A stretch of DNA of 64,000 nt from the NCBI GenBank assembly GCA_947044365.1, contig OX345636.1, positions 620,001 through 684,000 on the forward strand, in the 5' to 3' direction. How positions within the stretch are numbered: the first letter of the stretch is position 1; each line of letters opens with the position of its first letter. Positions 35,151 to 45,759 of this stretch are shown in pieces. The translations under genes were made by a program, and so were the position numbers. The notes below the pieces were generated by a model. It was not told the DNA's origin and made no database searches. It saw only the letters and a list, made by a program, of their open reading frames with translations. This DNA comes from Petrosia ficiformis. Lineage: Eukaryota; Porifera; Demospongiae; Haplosclerida; Petrosiidae.

Positions 35151-36030
35151 CTAGTAATAGTGAATACAGCCCTACTGATAGTACTACTAGTAATACTGAA
35201 TACAGCACTACTGATAGTACTACTAGTAATACTGAAAACAGCACTACTGATAGTACTACTAGTAATATTGAATACAGCACTAATGATAGTACTAATAGAA
35301 ACATTGAAGAAAGCCCTGCTGATAGTAATACTGAATAAAGACCTACCGATAGTACTACTAGAAAGACTGAAGATAGCCCTGCTGATAGTACTACAAGTAA
35401 TACTTAATACAGCACTACTGACAGTACTACTAGTAATATTGAATACAGCACTACTGATAGTACTACTAGTAATACTGAATACAGCACTACTGATGTTACT
35501 ACTGGTAATAAAGCACTACTGATGTTACTACTAGTATTATGGATACAGAACTACTGATATTACTACTAGTAATACTGAATATAGCACTACTGATGTTACT
35601 ACTGGTAATACAGCACTACTGATATTACTACTAGTAATACTCAATACAGCATTATTAATAGTAATACTAGTAATACTGAATACAGAACTACTGATAGCAC
35701 TACTAGTAATACTGAATATTGAATACAGCACTACTGATAGTACTACTCGTAATATTGAATACAGCACTACCGATAGTACTACTAGTAATACTGAATACAG
35801 CCCTACTGATAGTACTACTAGTAATAGTGAATACAGCCCTACTGATAGTACTACTAGTAATACTGAATACAGCACTACATATAGTACTATTAGTAATATT
35901 GAATACAGCACTATTGATAGTAATACTAGTAATACTGAATACAGAACTACTGATAGTCCTGCTAGTAATATTGAATATTGAATACAGCACTACTGATAGT
36001 ACTACTAGTAATACTGAATAGCACTACTGA

Positions 36031-36810
36031 TACTGTAAAAAGTGAAGTGTTTCATGTGCACTAAATATGGTGTTCAAGCTTTGTCTCAATTCAACTGCAA
36101 ATTTGGTGTACGCAGTACACTTTGTGATAATGTCTCCAAAAGACTCTGCTGTAAAATGTGTCTTAGGCACCCAAAGTACAGAGTACCAGATTTTCCTAAA
36201 TGATACTACAAGTATATTTACATGAAATGAAATGATAAATATTATATAAAATAAACTCAAAGAAAATGTAATAAACCTAGTGCATGTATATATTACATGC
36301 ATAATAGAGAAACTCTAATTCAATATGAAAAATAAACAATAATATAATACTAAATAATCAATATGCTTGTGCATACATAGATAATTACTCTAACTAAAAG
36401 CTAGCTGGTATATAGAAGAAATATCATCTTGTTAAACAATGCAGTGAAGACAAAAAAAGCAGCACTGAAGGTGATACTTTCCCATCTACTTTGGGCAGTA
36501 TTGCCACTTCCAAAAAGGAATAAAAATTGTTACACCCAAATGTTGTAACAAAAGAACACACAAATTAAAATAAAAGTTACATTATCCAAAGAAAACTCAG
36601 TCACTACCTGACAATCTACACAGAGAAAGATCTGACCATTACACTCTACACAAGTATACAAGGCTGGAGTTGCTCCTTTTCCTTAATGAAGCTTTCGATG
36701 TCAATATTAGAGGTTGCCTGTATAAAGAAAAAAAATTATTAATGAATAAGTATAAGGCACACTAAATTCAAAGACAATGAATATGCAGAGTTGCAGACAC
36801 TACATAACGA
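36031..36810. other. non-coding stretch between two minisatellites
   Basis: No gene or transposon ends recognised. The first bases after the array (actgtaaaaagtg) faintly resemble a CACTA terminus, but no partner end or duplication was found. Confidence 0.45.
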
Positions 36811-37622
36811 CAATTAAAGCTCAACATATCAGTCTGACATTACATAGTGACAAAGCCCAATATATCAGACTGACATTACATAGTGACAAAGCCCAATATA
36901 TCAGACTGACATTACATAGTGACAAAGCCCAACATATCAGACTGACATTACATAATGACGAAGCCCAACATATCAGACTGACATTACATAATGACAAAGC
37001 CCAACATATCAGACTGACATTACATAGTGACAAAGCCCAATATATCAGACTGACATTACATAGTGACAAAGCCCAACATATCAGACTGACATTACAACAA
37101 AGCCCAACATATCAGACTGACATTACATAATGACGAAGCCCAACATATCAGACTGACATTTCTTATAAGCCCAACATATCAGACTGACATTACAACAAAG
37201 CCCAACATATCAGACTGACATTACATAGTGACAAAGCCCAACATATCAGACTGACATTACAACAAAGCCCAACATATCAGACTGACATTACATAATGACG
37301 AAGCCCAACATATCAGACTGACATTACATAATGACGAAGCCCAACATATCAGACTGACATTTCTTATAAGCCCAACATATCAGACTGAGATTACAACAAA
37401 GCCCAACATATCAGACTGACATTACATAATGACAAATCCCAACATATTAGACTGACATTACATAACGACAAAGCCCAACATATCAGACTGACATTACATA
37501 ATGACGAAGCCCAACATATCAGACTGACATTACATAATGACAAAGCCCAACATATCAGACTGACATTACATAATGACAAAGCCCAACATATCAGACTGAC
37601 ATTTCTTATAAGCCCAACTTAT
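36811..37622. repeat. second 36-bp minisatellite, unrelated unit
   Basis: The unit contains gcccaacatatcagactgac followed by attacataatgacaaa, about 22 copies. Several copies are shortened to 31 bp (acaacaaa junction) and some have a variant tttcttata junction. The period again equals 36 bp, giving 12-codon open frames on both strands (HSDKAQYIRLTL; CWALSLCNVSLI). There is no sequence similarity to the large array. Not considered coding. Confidence 0.93.
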
Positions 37623-37851
37623 AAGATACAAATCTGTGTGAGATGACTGACATCTACTATTAATTAATGCTAACATTCATTTACCTTAATGAAACAGATA
37701 ATCTTTTCATGGTAAGACTTGGTCCTTGCATCTGGAAGCGTCGGGTTGTCAGTATTTATTTAACACAAATGCAAAACTTGAGTGGTCACTACTCAATTTG
37801 GTTTGACTAATACACAGGTACAACATCGAACATAGTTTAGCTATTGTGTTA

Positions 37852-38090
37852 TTATTTCATATTTTGTTCATTGGTAACTGAAGCATTAGGAGCTGTAATC
37901 CATGTTCTTTTACAAGAATTATAATATGGCCTATAGTGTTTTGTCCAAGTTTTTTTTGATAATCCCTCACCACAGTGAGCACAGAGTTTTAGCTGGGGCC
38001 TTGATTTCAGTGGTGCAAATATTTCTGCACTTTCAACTTTTTCCACCAACAGTGAACGACGTTTTCCTGATTGTGCAGAAGACAGGAGAA
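37852..38090 (-). pseudogene. zinc-finger N-terminal exon of a transposon protein
   Basis: The frame reads KRRSLLVEKVESAEIF, then LKLCAHCGEGLSKKTWTKHY and NSCKRTW. The C-x2-C ... H spacing and the GLSKKTW motif match the exon interrupted by the RecQ element (DCPHCGEKVSKTR at about 50760). In-frame stops flank the exon, and no downstream exon could be linked. It probably starts a transposon-encoded protein, with a DNA- or protein-binding finger. Divergent from the plus-strand ORFs beginning 38195. Confidence 0.5.
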
Positions 38091-38194
38091 ATTCCTAGTT
38101 CTTTTATACATTATTAAACTACTAAACCACACCTCGATGTGACTTTTAATTATTAATTTAATATTGAGTTTTGGCGCTTAATTGTGTCTTCTAC

Positions 38195-38690
38195 ATGGCC
38201 TTGGTAGCTGATACTTTTGAGAGTAGTGACAACGGAAGTGACGGACATTCAGATAACAGTATACTCGAAGGATATCTATGCCTTCATTAAAAATTAATGA
38301 TCATTAGACCTTATTTCTACTGCTATGAAGACTACCAAGAGCTCAGCTGCTAGGTACGTTAAACCTAGGAAAATAACTCCCTGTAATGTTCTCAAAGAGA
38401 AGAATGTGACTACAGCTAGTAGTACTGCTGGCAAGATTATTAATGGTAAAGAAAATGTAATACCTGAGGCACAGAGCTTACCAATAACATTTGCTGATCA
38501 AACCCGTTCGGCAACCAGTGATTTAGGAACTCTCACTCTTCCAACACTCAAACAAACCCAGCATAGGTCTATCAACACTAATATTGAGAATAGGCAGGAG
38601 GACTTGAATCTTAGCAATCAGCTATTGAAAAAAATAATTTCAAGAACGGACAGGCTGAAAAAGCGAATAATGGCTATAGAGGAGAAGTAA
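38195..38690 (+). other. two unassigned plus-strand ORFs, possible element gene exons
   Basis: The first ATG (38195) opens MALVADTFESSDNGSDGHSD, an acidic 31-codon frame. A second frame (38325-38690, 121 codons) is basic at its start (SAARYVKPRKITPC) and ends in a coiled-coil-like LLKKIISRTDRLKKRIMAIEEK-type segment. No family was recognised. The pair lies about 105 bp from the divergent zinc-finger exon, mirroring the divergent gene pairs of the CACTA elements here. Possible further exons lie at about 39230-39328 (RQENQTTLDILVREVKALNP) and 41330-41440 (DAACQHYRRCCEQ), which would put the two MITEs in an intron. Speculative. Confidence 0.3.
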
Positions 38691-39450
38691 AATAGTAAAC
38701 TATCTGACAATAGTAGTACCACTACAGATCTAGACTCAAAATTAATAGTGGACGAAAAAAGAGCATACCAAATGCAATAAGGGTAAGGGTAATCCTAATC
38801 TTTGGTAATTTTGTTTGTAATTATATATATGTATAATTGTCTTCCACACTGCAAGTCTGAGGTTAGGAGAGTATATTGAATGCTCATGGAAGAAGACCTT
38901 CAGGAATTTACTGGATGGACCATCACACTAGGCCTAGAGTAAGCTGTGCAGTCATGGTTTCTTCCAATAACCCAGTTTGGTGTTTTGTTTAGGTTTTGCA
39001 TTGGGTGGTATACATGTACATAGGTTTTCATGTTCAGTATCGAAGTAGCATCAAAGATAATCTACATGAAGCACAGTCTCTATAAGCATGTATCACTCTG
39101 TCATTTATGTAATATTAGTACTAATACAATGTGTGCATGTCACCTGCAGCACATGTAGTTTGGTATTAGTAGATCTATTATATAGGCATTATTCATTACT
39201 TACATTTCTACATGTATTAAATCACAGAATTATCTACAAACGTCAAGAAAATCAGACCACACTTGACATACTTGTACGTGAAGTAAAAGCTCTAAACCCT
39301 GACTTTTTGAGGGCAACAAATCACTGGTGAGTGTTACAGTATTTTTATTGTGCATAGTTGGTAACTTCATTTGCTGTCATGTCCAACCCTGTAATAATGC
39401 ACAGTCACTTTCATATTAGTTTGTATATCTCAGTGGTGTCAGTCTATTAA

Positions 39451-40049
39451 CCCTTAGAGCACTGATGTCACAAATATGTGACATTTCACCCCTACGTGGT
39501 TCGCCGTCTGTTCCTGGCTACACGAAGCTGTCGAAATGCTTGTAATTAGTGTCAAGCACAAGCTGATGAACGTGGCTAAAAAATTTGATGTTTTTTCAGC
39601 CGCCCTTTGGCCTAAATAACGACTAAGGGGGGAATTTTAAAGAGGGGTGTCCCCCCATTAATGTGGGGGTTCAAAGGGGGCGCAGCCCCCTCCATGCCGA
39701 TGAATTTAGCATTTTTTGACCCCGCCCACGCCCTTTGGTGGGTAGCTGAGACATTTTCCTCGCTGTGAAACCTGAAATCGTGGGTGTAGCTGGTGCCAAC
39801 ATGCAGTGGGGTCATTTTGTTAGCCCCAGTTCCAGTCAAAAGAGGGAGAGCACTGCATTTGATTTCATCCTACGATGCGCTTGGGGAATTTCGAGTCGCG
39901 GTAAGCAAGTTGGTGGAAGTAGTACTCCATGTCGAAAAAGGAGCCAAGTTTGGGGTAGAGAAAGTGAACGGTGGCCAAATTATATGCAATAGAGTCGCCA
40001 GTGTTGGAAATGGGAAGAATTTTGAAAAACAGCCTCAGTGCTCTAAGGG
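39451..40049. mobile_element. piggyBac-like MITE, copy 1
   Basis: Ends CCCTTAGAGCACTGATGTCA (left) and the reverse complement of CCCTTAGAGCACTGAGGCTG (right), flanked by TTAA at 39447-39450 and 40050-40053. TTAA duplication is the piggyBac signature; CCC- ends agree. 599 bp, no transposase. Open frames inside are shadows. Compared with copy 2, it has about 109 extra bases with a run of cccccc/ggggg. Confidence 0.88.
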
Positions 40050-40503
40050 TTAAAGCATGTTTTTTTCAATTTTTTTTTTGCTTTAGAATGATGGCATATG
40101 GTGGTGTGAAGGCAAAAAGGTGCGTACGGGCACAGCTGGTGGGTGTGGCTTTTTCATTGTAATTAAAGAATTATAAATTTCGCAAACCTCCTCAGAGTTA
40201 ATGATATTCATAGTCATTAAGCAGCAACAACAGGTCGTGCATGGGGTAAAGGGCGTGGTTTCAGTGTGTGGCCGTGGTTGTTACCTTGTACATTGTAGGT
40301 GTGTACTAAATCCTGTCAAATGCTCAAAAATCACCATTAGTATTTTCACTAACCTGGATGTTTTTTTAATGATATTCATAGCCATAAAATGATGTCAGTG
40401 GGGTGGGTCAATCTCGAGAAGTGTGGTTAGCCTTTTTAGGTGTGGTTGGAACATTGTATGTACGTTTCTTTCCAAATCCAATATTTCACTTCGTATCCAT
40501 TAA

Positions 40504-40993
40504 CCCTTAGAGCACTGATGTCACAAATATGTGACATTTCACCCCTACATGGTTCGCCGTCTGTTCCTGGCTACACGAAGCTGTCCAAATGCTTGTAATT
40601 AGTGTCAAGCACAAGCTGATGAACGTAGCCCCCTTGATGCCGATGAATTTAGCATTTTTTGACCCCGCCCATGCCCTCTGGTGGGTAGCTGAGGCATTTT
40701 CCTTACTGTGAAACCTGAAATCGTGGGTGTAGCTGGTGCCAACATGCAGTGGGGTCATTTTGTTAGCCCCAGGTTCCAGTCAAAAGAGGGAGAGCACTGC
40801 ATTTGATTTGATCCTACGATGCGCTTGGGGACTTTCGAGTCCCGGTAAGCAAGTTGGTGGAAGTAGTACTCCATGTCGGAAAAGGAGCCAAGTTTGGGGT
40901 AGAGAAAAAGAACGGTGGCCAAATTATATGCAATAGAGTCGCCAGTGTTGGAAATGGGAAGAATTTTGAAAAACAGCCTCAGTGCTCTAAGGG
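40504..40993. mobile_element. piggyBac-like MITE, copy 2
   Basis: Same ends as the copy at 39451, flanked by TTAA (40500-40503 and 40994-40997). 490 bp and highly similar over its length, same orientation. The two copies lie about 450 bp apart, so either independent insertions or a local duplication is possible. Separate TTAA pairs favour two insertions. Confidence 0.88.
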
Positions 40994-41544
40994 TTAAGGA
41001 CTTCATCCATTTAATATTTTTATTTGAAATAGCATCAGGCAAGGGAGACCAAACTAGTGAATTTAAAGTTTGATCCTTAATTACCTCACCTATACATCAA
41101 TATGGAACACCGTATAGGATTGACAATGAAGTGATTTCATTGTCAGGCCTGCTCTGATGCATTGAAAGACAAAAGGTTGTGCTCAGTATGCAGCAGAGGT
41201 TACTTGCTACTGATATAAACATAACAGTGCTCCTTATAACTCTCCTACACACTTCATTTCCCACATAGAATATTCTTCTCCTCCCCCCTCCCAACAACAA
41301 CCAAAGAAATTGTATGAATCATTGACTTCTTTGTCCTCTGTTAGATGCTGCTTGCCAACACTACCGTAGATGTTGTGAACAGAAATCAGTGGAGTGCCGT
41401 GGCATAAGTGAAAAAAAAATTGAAACAAAAGCAAAGCTATGAAAGACTAATTAGGGTGAGTACACATGTTAAGGAATAATTCACATCTCTTTCATTATAT
41501 GCTTATCTATGACAAGTAGTGAATTGAGAAGATAGAATATCATA

Positions 41545-43593
41545 CAGTACTAGACACAATTAACTTACATGTCACATGTGGTTAACATGTAATGTTGAGG
41601 TGATTACCACTCACGTGAAAACGCGTAAACCACGTAATAACACAAGGCGTGTTTAACATGAAACGAAACCATACATGAGCATGCAGAGCAATTATAATGT
41701 ATAATTGAATTCACTCATAACAAAATTTAAAAGCAATTGTCATAATTATAAATATATACATGTTGTGAGCACAAAACATATACTGTACACTAAAGTTAGA
41801 AGATACAAGACAAAAGTAATGGAAGAATCTATAATTATACAGTAAAGAAGAGAAAGTAAATAGTTTTACATGTGTAACAAAATAATACTAAGCATCAAAG
41901 TTTTCTTTTCCGACTCTAATTATTTTTTGCTGTTTTATTCCTCACCCCATCTCATCTACACCTTCTCTTATGTCCCTTTCTACAATATACCCATTTTCAT
42001 GTCCACGCAGGGGGAAATCAGACATGCAAGCACGTCTAATGGCACTTGTTTTTGTCTTGTTCAGTTTCCTTTTGTTACGACACCTCTGTAATTTGATGTC
42101 AGCATTTCATCGTCAGAAAAGATTTTTTTCTGCCAGCCATTCAGCCAGATTCTTCCTAGATCTACATCCAATTAATGAACTCTTCAGCACCTGTGGTGGT
42201 AGATGGAATGCAGACAGGTTGGTAGAAACAACTCTCGGGAGGAACACTGGGAGGAACGCTGGTAGGAAGAACTCTGTGGGTAGAAACAGCATTACCTGTA
42301 GCTTCACGGTTTTATAGACATAATATTGAAACATAATTATTGTTTATTGAATATTTAGATATGTAAATAAAGTAAATTAAAAGCACTCTCCATTATAGGC
42401 AGACAGTTATTAACACCATTGAATGATTGGAAAAAAACAGAATAGTGATTGACAGGGAGAGAAGTGGGCATCCACACATTTTCAAGGATTTTCATAACGA
42501 ATTTATTGATAAGGTGCTGGATTCGATGCGAGGAGAGCTTTGTTCCAATAAATTACCAGATCGGCTGATTAAATGCTACCCAGATCTTCACATGTCAGTA
42601 AGAACTGTAGCTCGAGCAAGAAAGGAGCTGGGATAAACTTTTCAAGCCACCTAATATTGCCAAGTGATATGGGATGCAAACAACATGATAAGATTGGAGT
42701 GGGCAAGGAAGATGTTGGCAACCAAGGAGAATTTTGACGACGTAATATTCACTGATGAACCAACTTTTGAGGTAGAATATCACAGTACGAAATGCTATCG
42801 AAGAATTGGACAGCCAAGGATACTGAAATCATGACCTTAACATCCGGCCAAGATTCATGCTTGGGGACCTATTTCAAAAAAGGGGGCTACTTCTCTCATT
42901 CTGTTTAAAGGTACTATGACAGCAACATGATTCACAAAAGTACTAGATGCTGCCTTTGTTCCTTTCATAGCAAACGGTTACCTAATTAATCCCTGTTTCC
43001 ATCAGGACAACGATCCGAAACATACGAGCCGTTGGGCTCAGTGTTTTTTTACACAGAAGAACATTACTTGGTGGTCATCTCCCCCAGAAAGTCCAGACCT
43101 CAACCCCATTGAGAACGTTTGGGGGACTATGAAGCAAGCTATCTGTAATGAATATAAACCAAGGACATTACCCCAACTAGAAGAGGCCATCAAACACTAT
43201 TGGAATACGAAAGTTTATGCTCGAGTTTGTACAACATACATTAATCACAACCAAATAGTTCTTCCACCAGTTGTGGAGTGCGAAGGGGAGCCACTGGTTT
43301 TTAAAATCTTTATTTATAATATAACACTATTTATAGTAACTTATTATACTGTGACAAAATAATTACTACCTTTCATACAATAATACACATTTAACAATTA
43401 CAAAAAACTATATAAACAATTATGATAACCTTGAAAAATGTGATAAGTATATTCATTTCATGTGGTTACAAGCACGTCCTACCTACCCACTCGTACGTGT
43501 GTACAATTATAACACGCAATTTTCACGTGTATAATTGTGCGTGTACATGCGTTATTACCACATAATAACATAAGTTAATTGTGTCTAGTACTG
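41545..43593. mobile_element. Tc1-type DNA transposon
   Basis: Inverted ends CAGTACTAGACACAATTAAC (left), and the same sequence in reverse complement (right), flanked by TA (41543-41544, 43594-43595). Inner parts of the repeats share tcacgtg-type motifs but diverge. 2049 bp with one decayed plus-strand transposase. TA duplication, CAGT ends and the DD34E transposase agree with the Tc1 branch. Confidence 0.9.
42427..43362 (+). pseudogene. Tc1-type transposase (DD34E), broken
   Basis: Visible blocks: a helix-turn-helix-like region with MSVRTVARARKELG, then WDANNMIRLEWARKML, the first acidic motif IFTDEPTFE, then IHAWG, HQDNDPKHTS and SPDLNPIENVW. From the Asp of QDN to the Glu of PIE there are 34 residues, the Tc1 spacing. 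Stops and frameshifts occur after ARKELG, near RILKS and in the GTMTAT block, so no full protein is made. The N-terminal part is short compared with the usual ~340 residues. All catalytic acids survive, so decay may be relatively recent. Confidence 0.85.
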
Positions 43594-44210
43594 TACATGT
43601 ATGTTCGTGTGTTTGGTTTTTAGCTAATACAGTACTTCTTAATGTCTATGCTTCCACTTTCTCATCCAATGTAACACAAGTATTTCATTGTCTGCGCATA
43701 TCCAAGGTAATATTTTTCATTTTCAGTGTACATTCAGTGCCCTTGATGCACCCATACAAATGCAACACAATAGAAATATCTATTATAGATCTCAAGGGCA
43801 GTATGTAATATTCATGCGAGCATTGCTCTAATTATTAGAGCCCTCAGGCTCTAATTGAAGCAACACTCTTGTGTATATGTGATACCACCCTTGCAAGTGT
43901 ATGATAACTAATACTGGTATCACTTAATTAAGAGTACAAGTGGTTGGTCAAAATTTTTTATTGGAGCTACATGTAAATGACTATTCCATATAATAACAGT
44001 TAAGATTATTTGGTCTGTTTTTATTTAAGTAATTCTTCCTTAGTTTCTATCAGACTACATACATATTACTTTTAGTATTTCCCTTTACTTATATACACAT
44101 TTATTTTTGGGCTCGCCGCGCCTACGCGTTGGTGAGTCTTTAGCACTTTGGTTGTCATTCTGTCATTCATTTCTTCATTCATTCATTCATTCATTCATTT
44201 TGTCCCAACT
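43594..44210. other. non-coding stretch with ATTC microsatellite
   Basis: Nothing recognised except a short (ATTC)n run at about 44167-44200. The 43581-43808 open frame is antisense to a transposon end and is not believed. Confidence 0.5.
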
Positions 44211-44218
44211 TTTTTAAA

Positions 44219-44606
44219 GTAAGCGTCGATTTAAAGACTCGATAGAGTAGAGAAAACAGTTTATCAAAATCGTATTGAAAAGAGATTTGCCACAGAGGTT
44301 GTTTTAGTAAGCTATTCATTGATTCGTTCCCAACTTTTTTTACTTTGAACAGTTATACCTTCAAACGCATACCTCCTACAGCCGCCAAACTTTCTGATCT
44401 GTTCAAAAACATGGTCTTCCATTGCTCTATTGTTTTTATAACGAAATAAACTGTATGAAAAGTTACTTAGAATGGAAAATGCTAAAATCAGTACAGATCC
44501 TAGCCAGATGCTTTAAGCGCCGATTCAAAGACTTGATAGAGTAGAGAAAAAAGTTTATCAAAATCGTATTGAAAAGAGATTTGCCACAGACATTGTTTTA
44601 GCAAGT
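44219..44606. repeat. pair of ~94-bp direct repeats
   Basis: A block starting taagcgycgattyaaagac and running through atagagtagagaaaa, tttatcaaaatcgtattgaa and agagatttgccacaga occurs at 44219-44312 and 44513-44606, an offset of 294 bp, about 90 percent identical by eye. Possibly a partial tandem duplication or subterminal repeats of an unrecognised element. Confidence 0.75.
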
Positions 44607-45206
44607 TACAGACTCATACATTCTATCTGACCAGTTTCTTCCATTTACTTGCAATAACTCACACCCTCAGCCACACCCAATGTGATCACGTGAGATCAAA
44701 TGTGGAGGTCAGTTTAGAGCAATACCTTCCTTTCTGAATTGGTCGCTATTATTGAACTTTTGCTTGACTTTCAAATTACGTATATTTGAATTGTAAGTTC
44801 AGTGCTTTTGCTCATTGTAGTTGTAACAATGTACAATTCATTATAGGATAATTATCTTTAGTAACTGACAGTTGCGGCATACATAATTATTTTGGTAATG
44901 AATGAGGTAATGAATATTTGTTGGAAGAGTATAAGTAATATAGCTGATGGAGAGTCATCTACTATGTGTTTTTATATTTATCAGAAATAATCTTAGCCAG
45001 TCTAGCCACAAAATACTTTCTCAACCAACTTTCAACTTTTTATAAACAATAAATTCAAATTTAAGCTTGTTACTTTCTCTCTTGCATCTCATTTACATCA
45101 TTGTTGCAATTGCACCCTATCCTTAAGCTACAGCGGCAAGGCCCCGCACCAAAGGTGCTTCATTATTAATCAGAAACTAAGTGATAGAAAGTCAGCACTT
45201 GAAAAA

Positions 45207-45464
45207 ATGAATTATGAAAGACATGACAAGGAGTGTTGGTTGTTATCATTGCAAACAGACTTCATTTCATCAGAAGAGAGTGATATAGATGAAGATGGCA
45301 AGCCAATATATTGTATTAAACCATTATCTTGGAGGGAAGAAAGTGTGAATTACTTTTTTTCTCTACTTGATGAGGAACATATGAAAGTGTTGTCACCTCG
45401 ACACGTTCTAAACCTGAAGGTGACTATCCACTGTGGTTCTTTGCTGAAGAGCCATCCAAAATGA
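45207..45464 (+). other. ORF convergent with the SET gene, probable transposon-protein C-terminus
   Basis: The 85-codon frame contains FISSEESDIDEDGKP, then IKPLSWREESVNYFFSLLDE and LSPRHVLN. I recall similar ends (acidic Ser/Glu run, KPLPWR, FF..LD) in cnidarian and sponge transposon-associated proteins, but cannot name the family. It faces the SET gene tail-to-tail with about 300 bp between, the same layout as the DUF6589/RecQ pair. No upstream exon was linked. Confidence 0.35.
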
Positions 45465-45759
45465 TTGTGAACAAACTCCATTGAACTATGATGATAATTA
45501 TGTTAGTTATAATATTAATCATAATAATTATTGATCAAGAGTATGTTATCATTTGTCACTTATCACTGTCGTATCATTTATTGTATTTTTTGTATATTTC
45601 ATGTATAATCTTTACCATTTATCACTATGTATTTATGTGTATTACATGTATATCATCATCATTTTATCACTTATCACTATCAATTATTTAAAATGTATGC
45701 ATGCATACTTACAATATTGGTAATATGTTCAGAATGATTCAGTAATTATTCAGGAAATA

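Larger units (their letters stand above)
17456..36030. repeat. 36-bp minisatellite array, interrupted by two transposons
   Basis: The basic unit is 36 bp and includes actgatagtactactagtaa then tactgaatacagcact. A second unit type has acagagagcactatgagtaa then taatgattac. Many units differ by one or two bases. Excluding the insertions 18939-24128 and 24477-27185, the array is about 10.7 kb. Because 36 is divisible by three and few units contain stops, open frames of 100 to 528 codons appear on both strands (STTDSTTSNTEY-like and LLIVLLVILNTA-like). They have no start context, splice structure or non-repeat domain. I treat them as non-coding, but cannot exclude expression of a Ser/Thr-rich repeat protein (longest 29699-31285). 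Confidence 0.95.

Noticed and set aside
33106..35522. Hydrophobic 279-456 codon frames (LLIVLLVILNTA-like) read as membrane proteins
   Set aside because: They are alternate frames of the 36-bp minisatellite, present on both strands. Leu/Ile/Val content follows from the repeat sequence.
36031..36060. CACTA-like terminus (actgtaaaaagtg) just after the large array
   Set aside because: The first base does not match CACTG, there is no partner end, and the minisatellite does not resume on the other side.
36811..37622. CRISPR-like array (36-bp direct repeats)
   Set aside because: Units are head to tail with no unique spacers, units drift gradually, and the context is eukaryotic. It is a minisatellite.
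39612..40936. Overlapping 60-90 codon frames in the TTAA-flanked repeats
   Set aside because: They lie inside MITEs, differ between the two copies by frame-breaking indels and have no recognisable domain.
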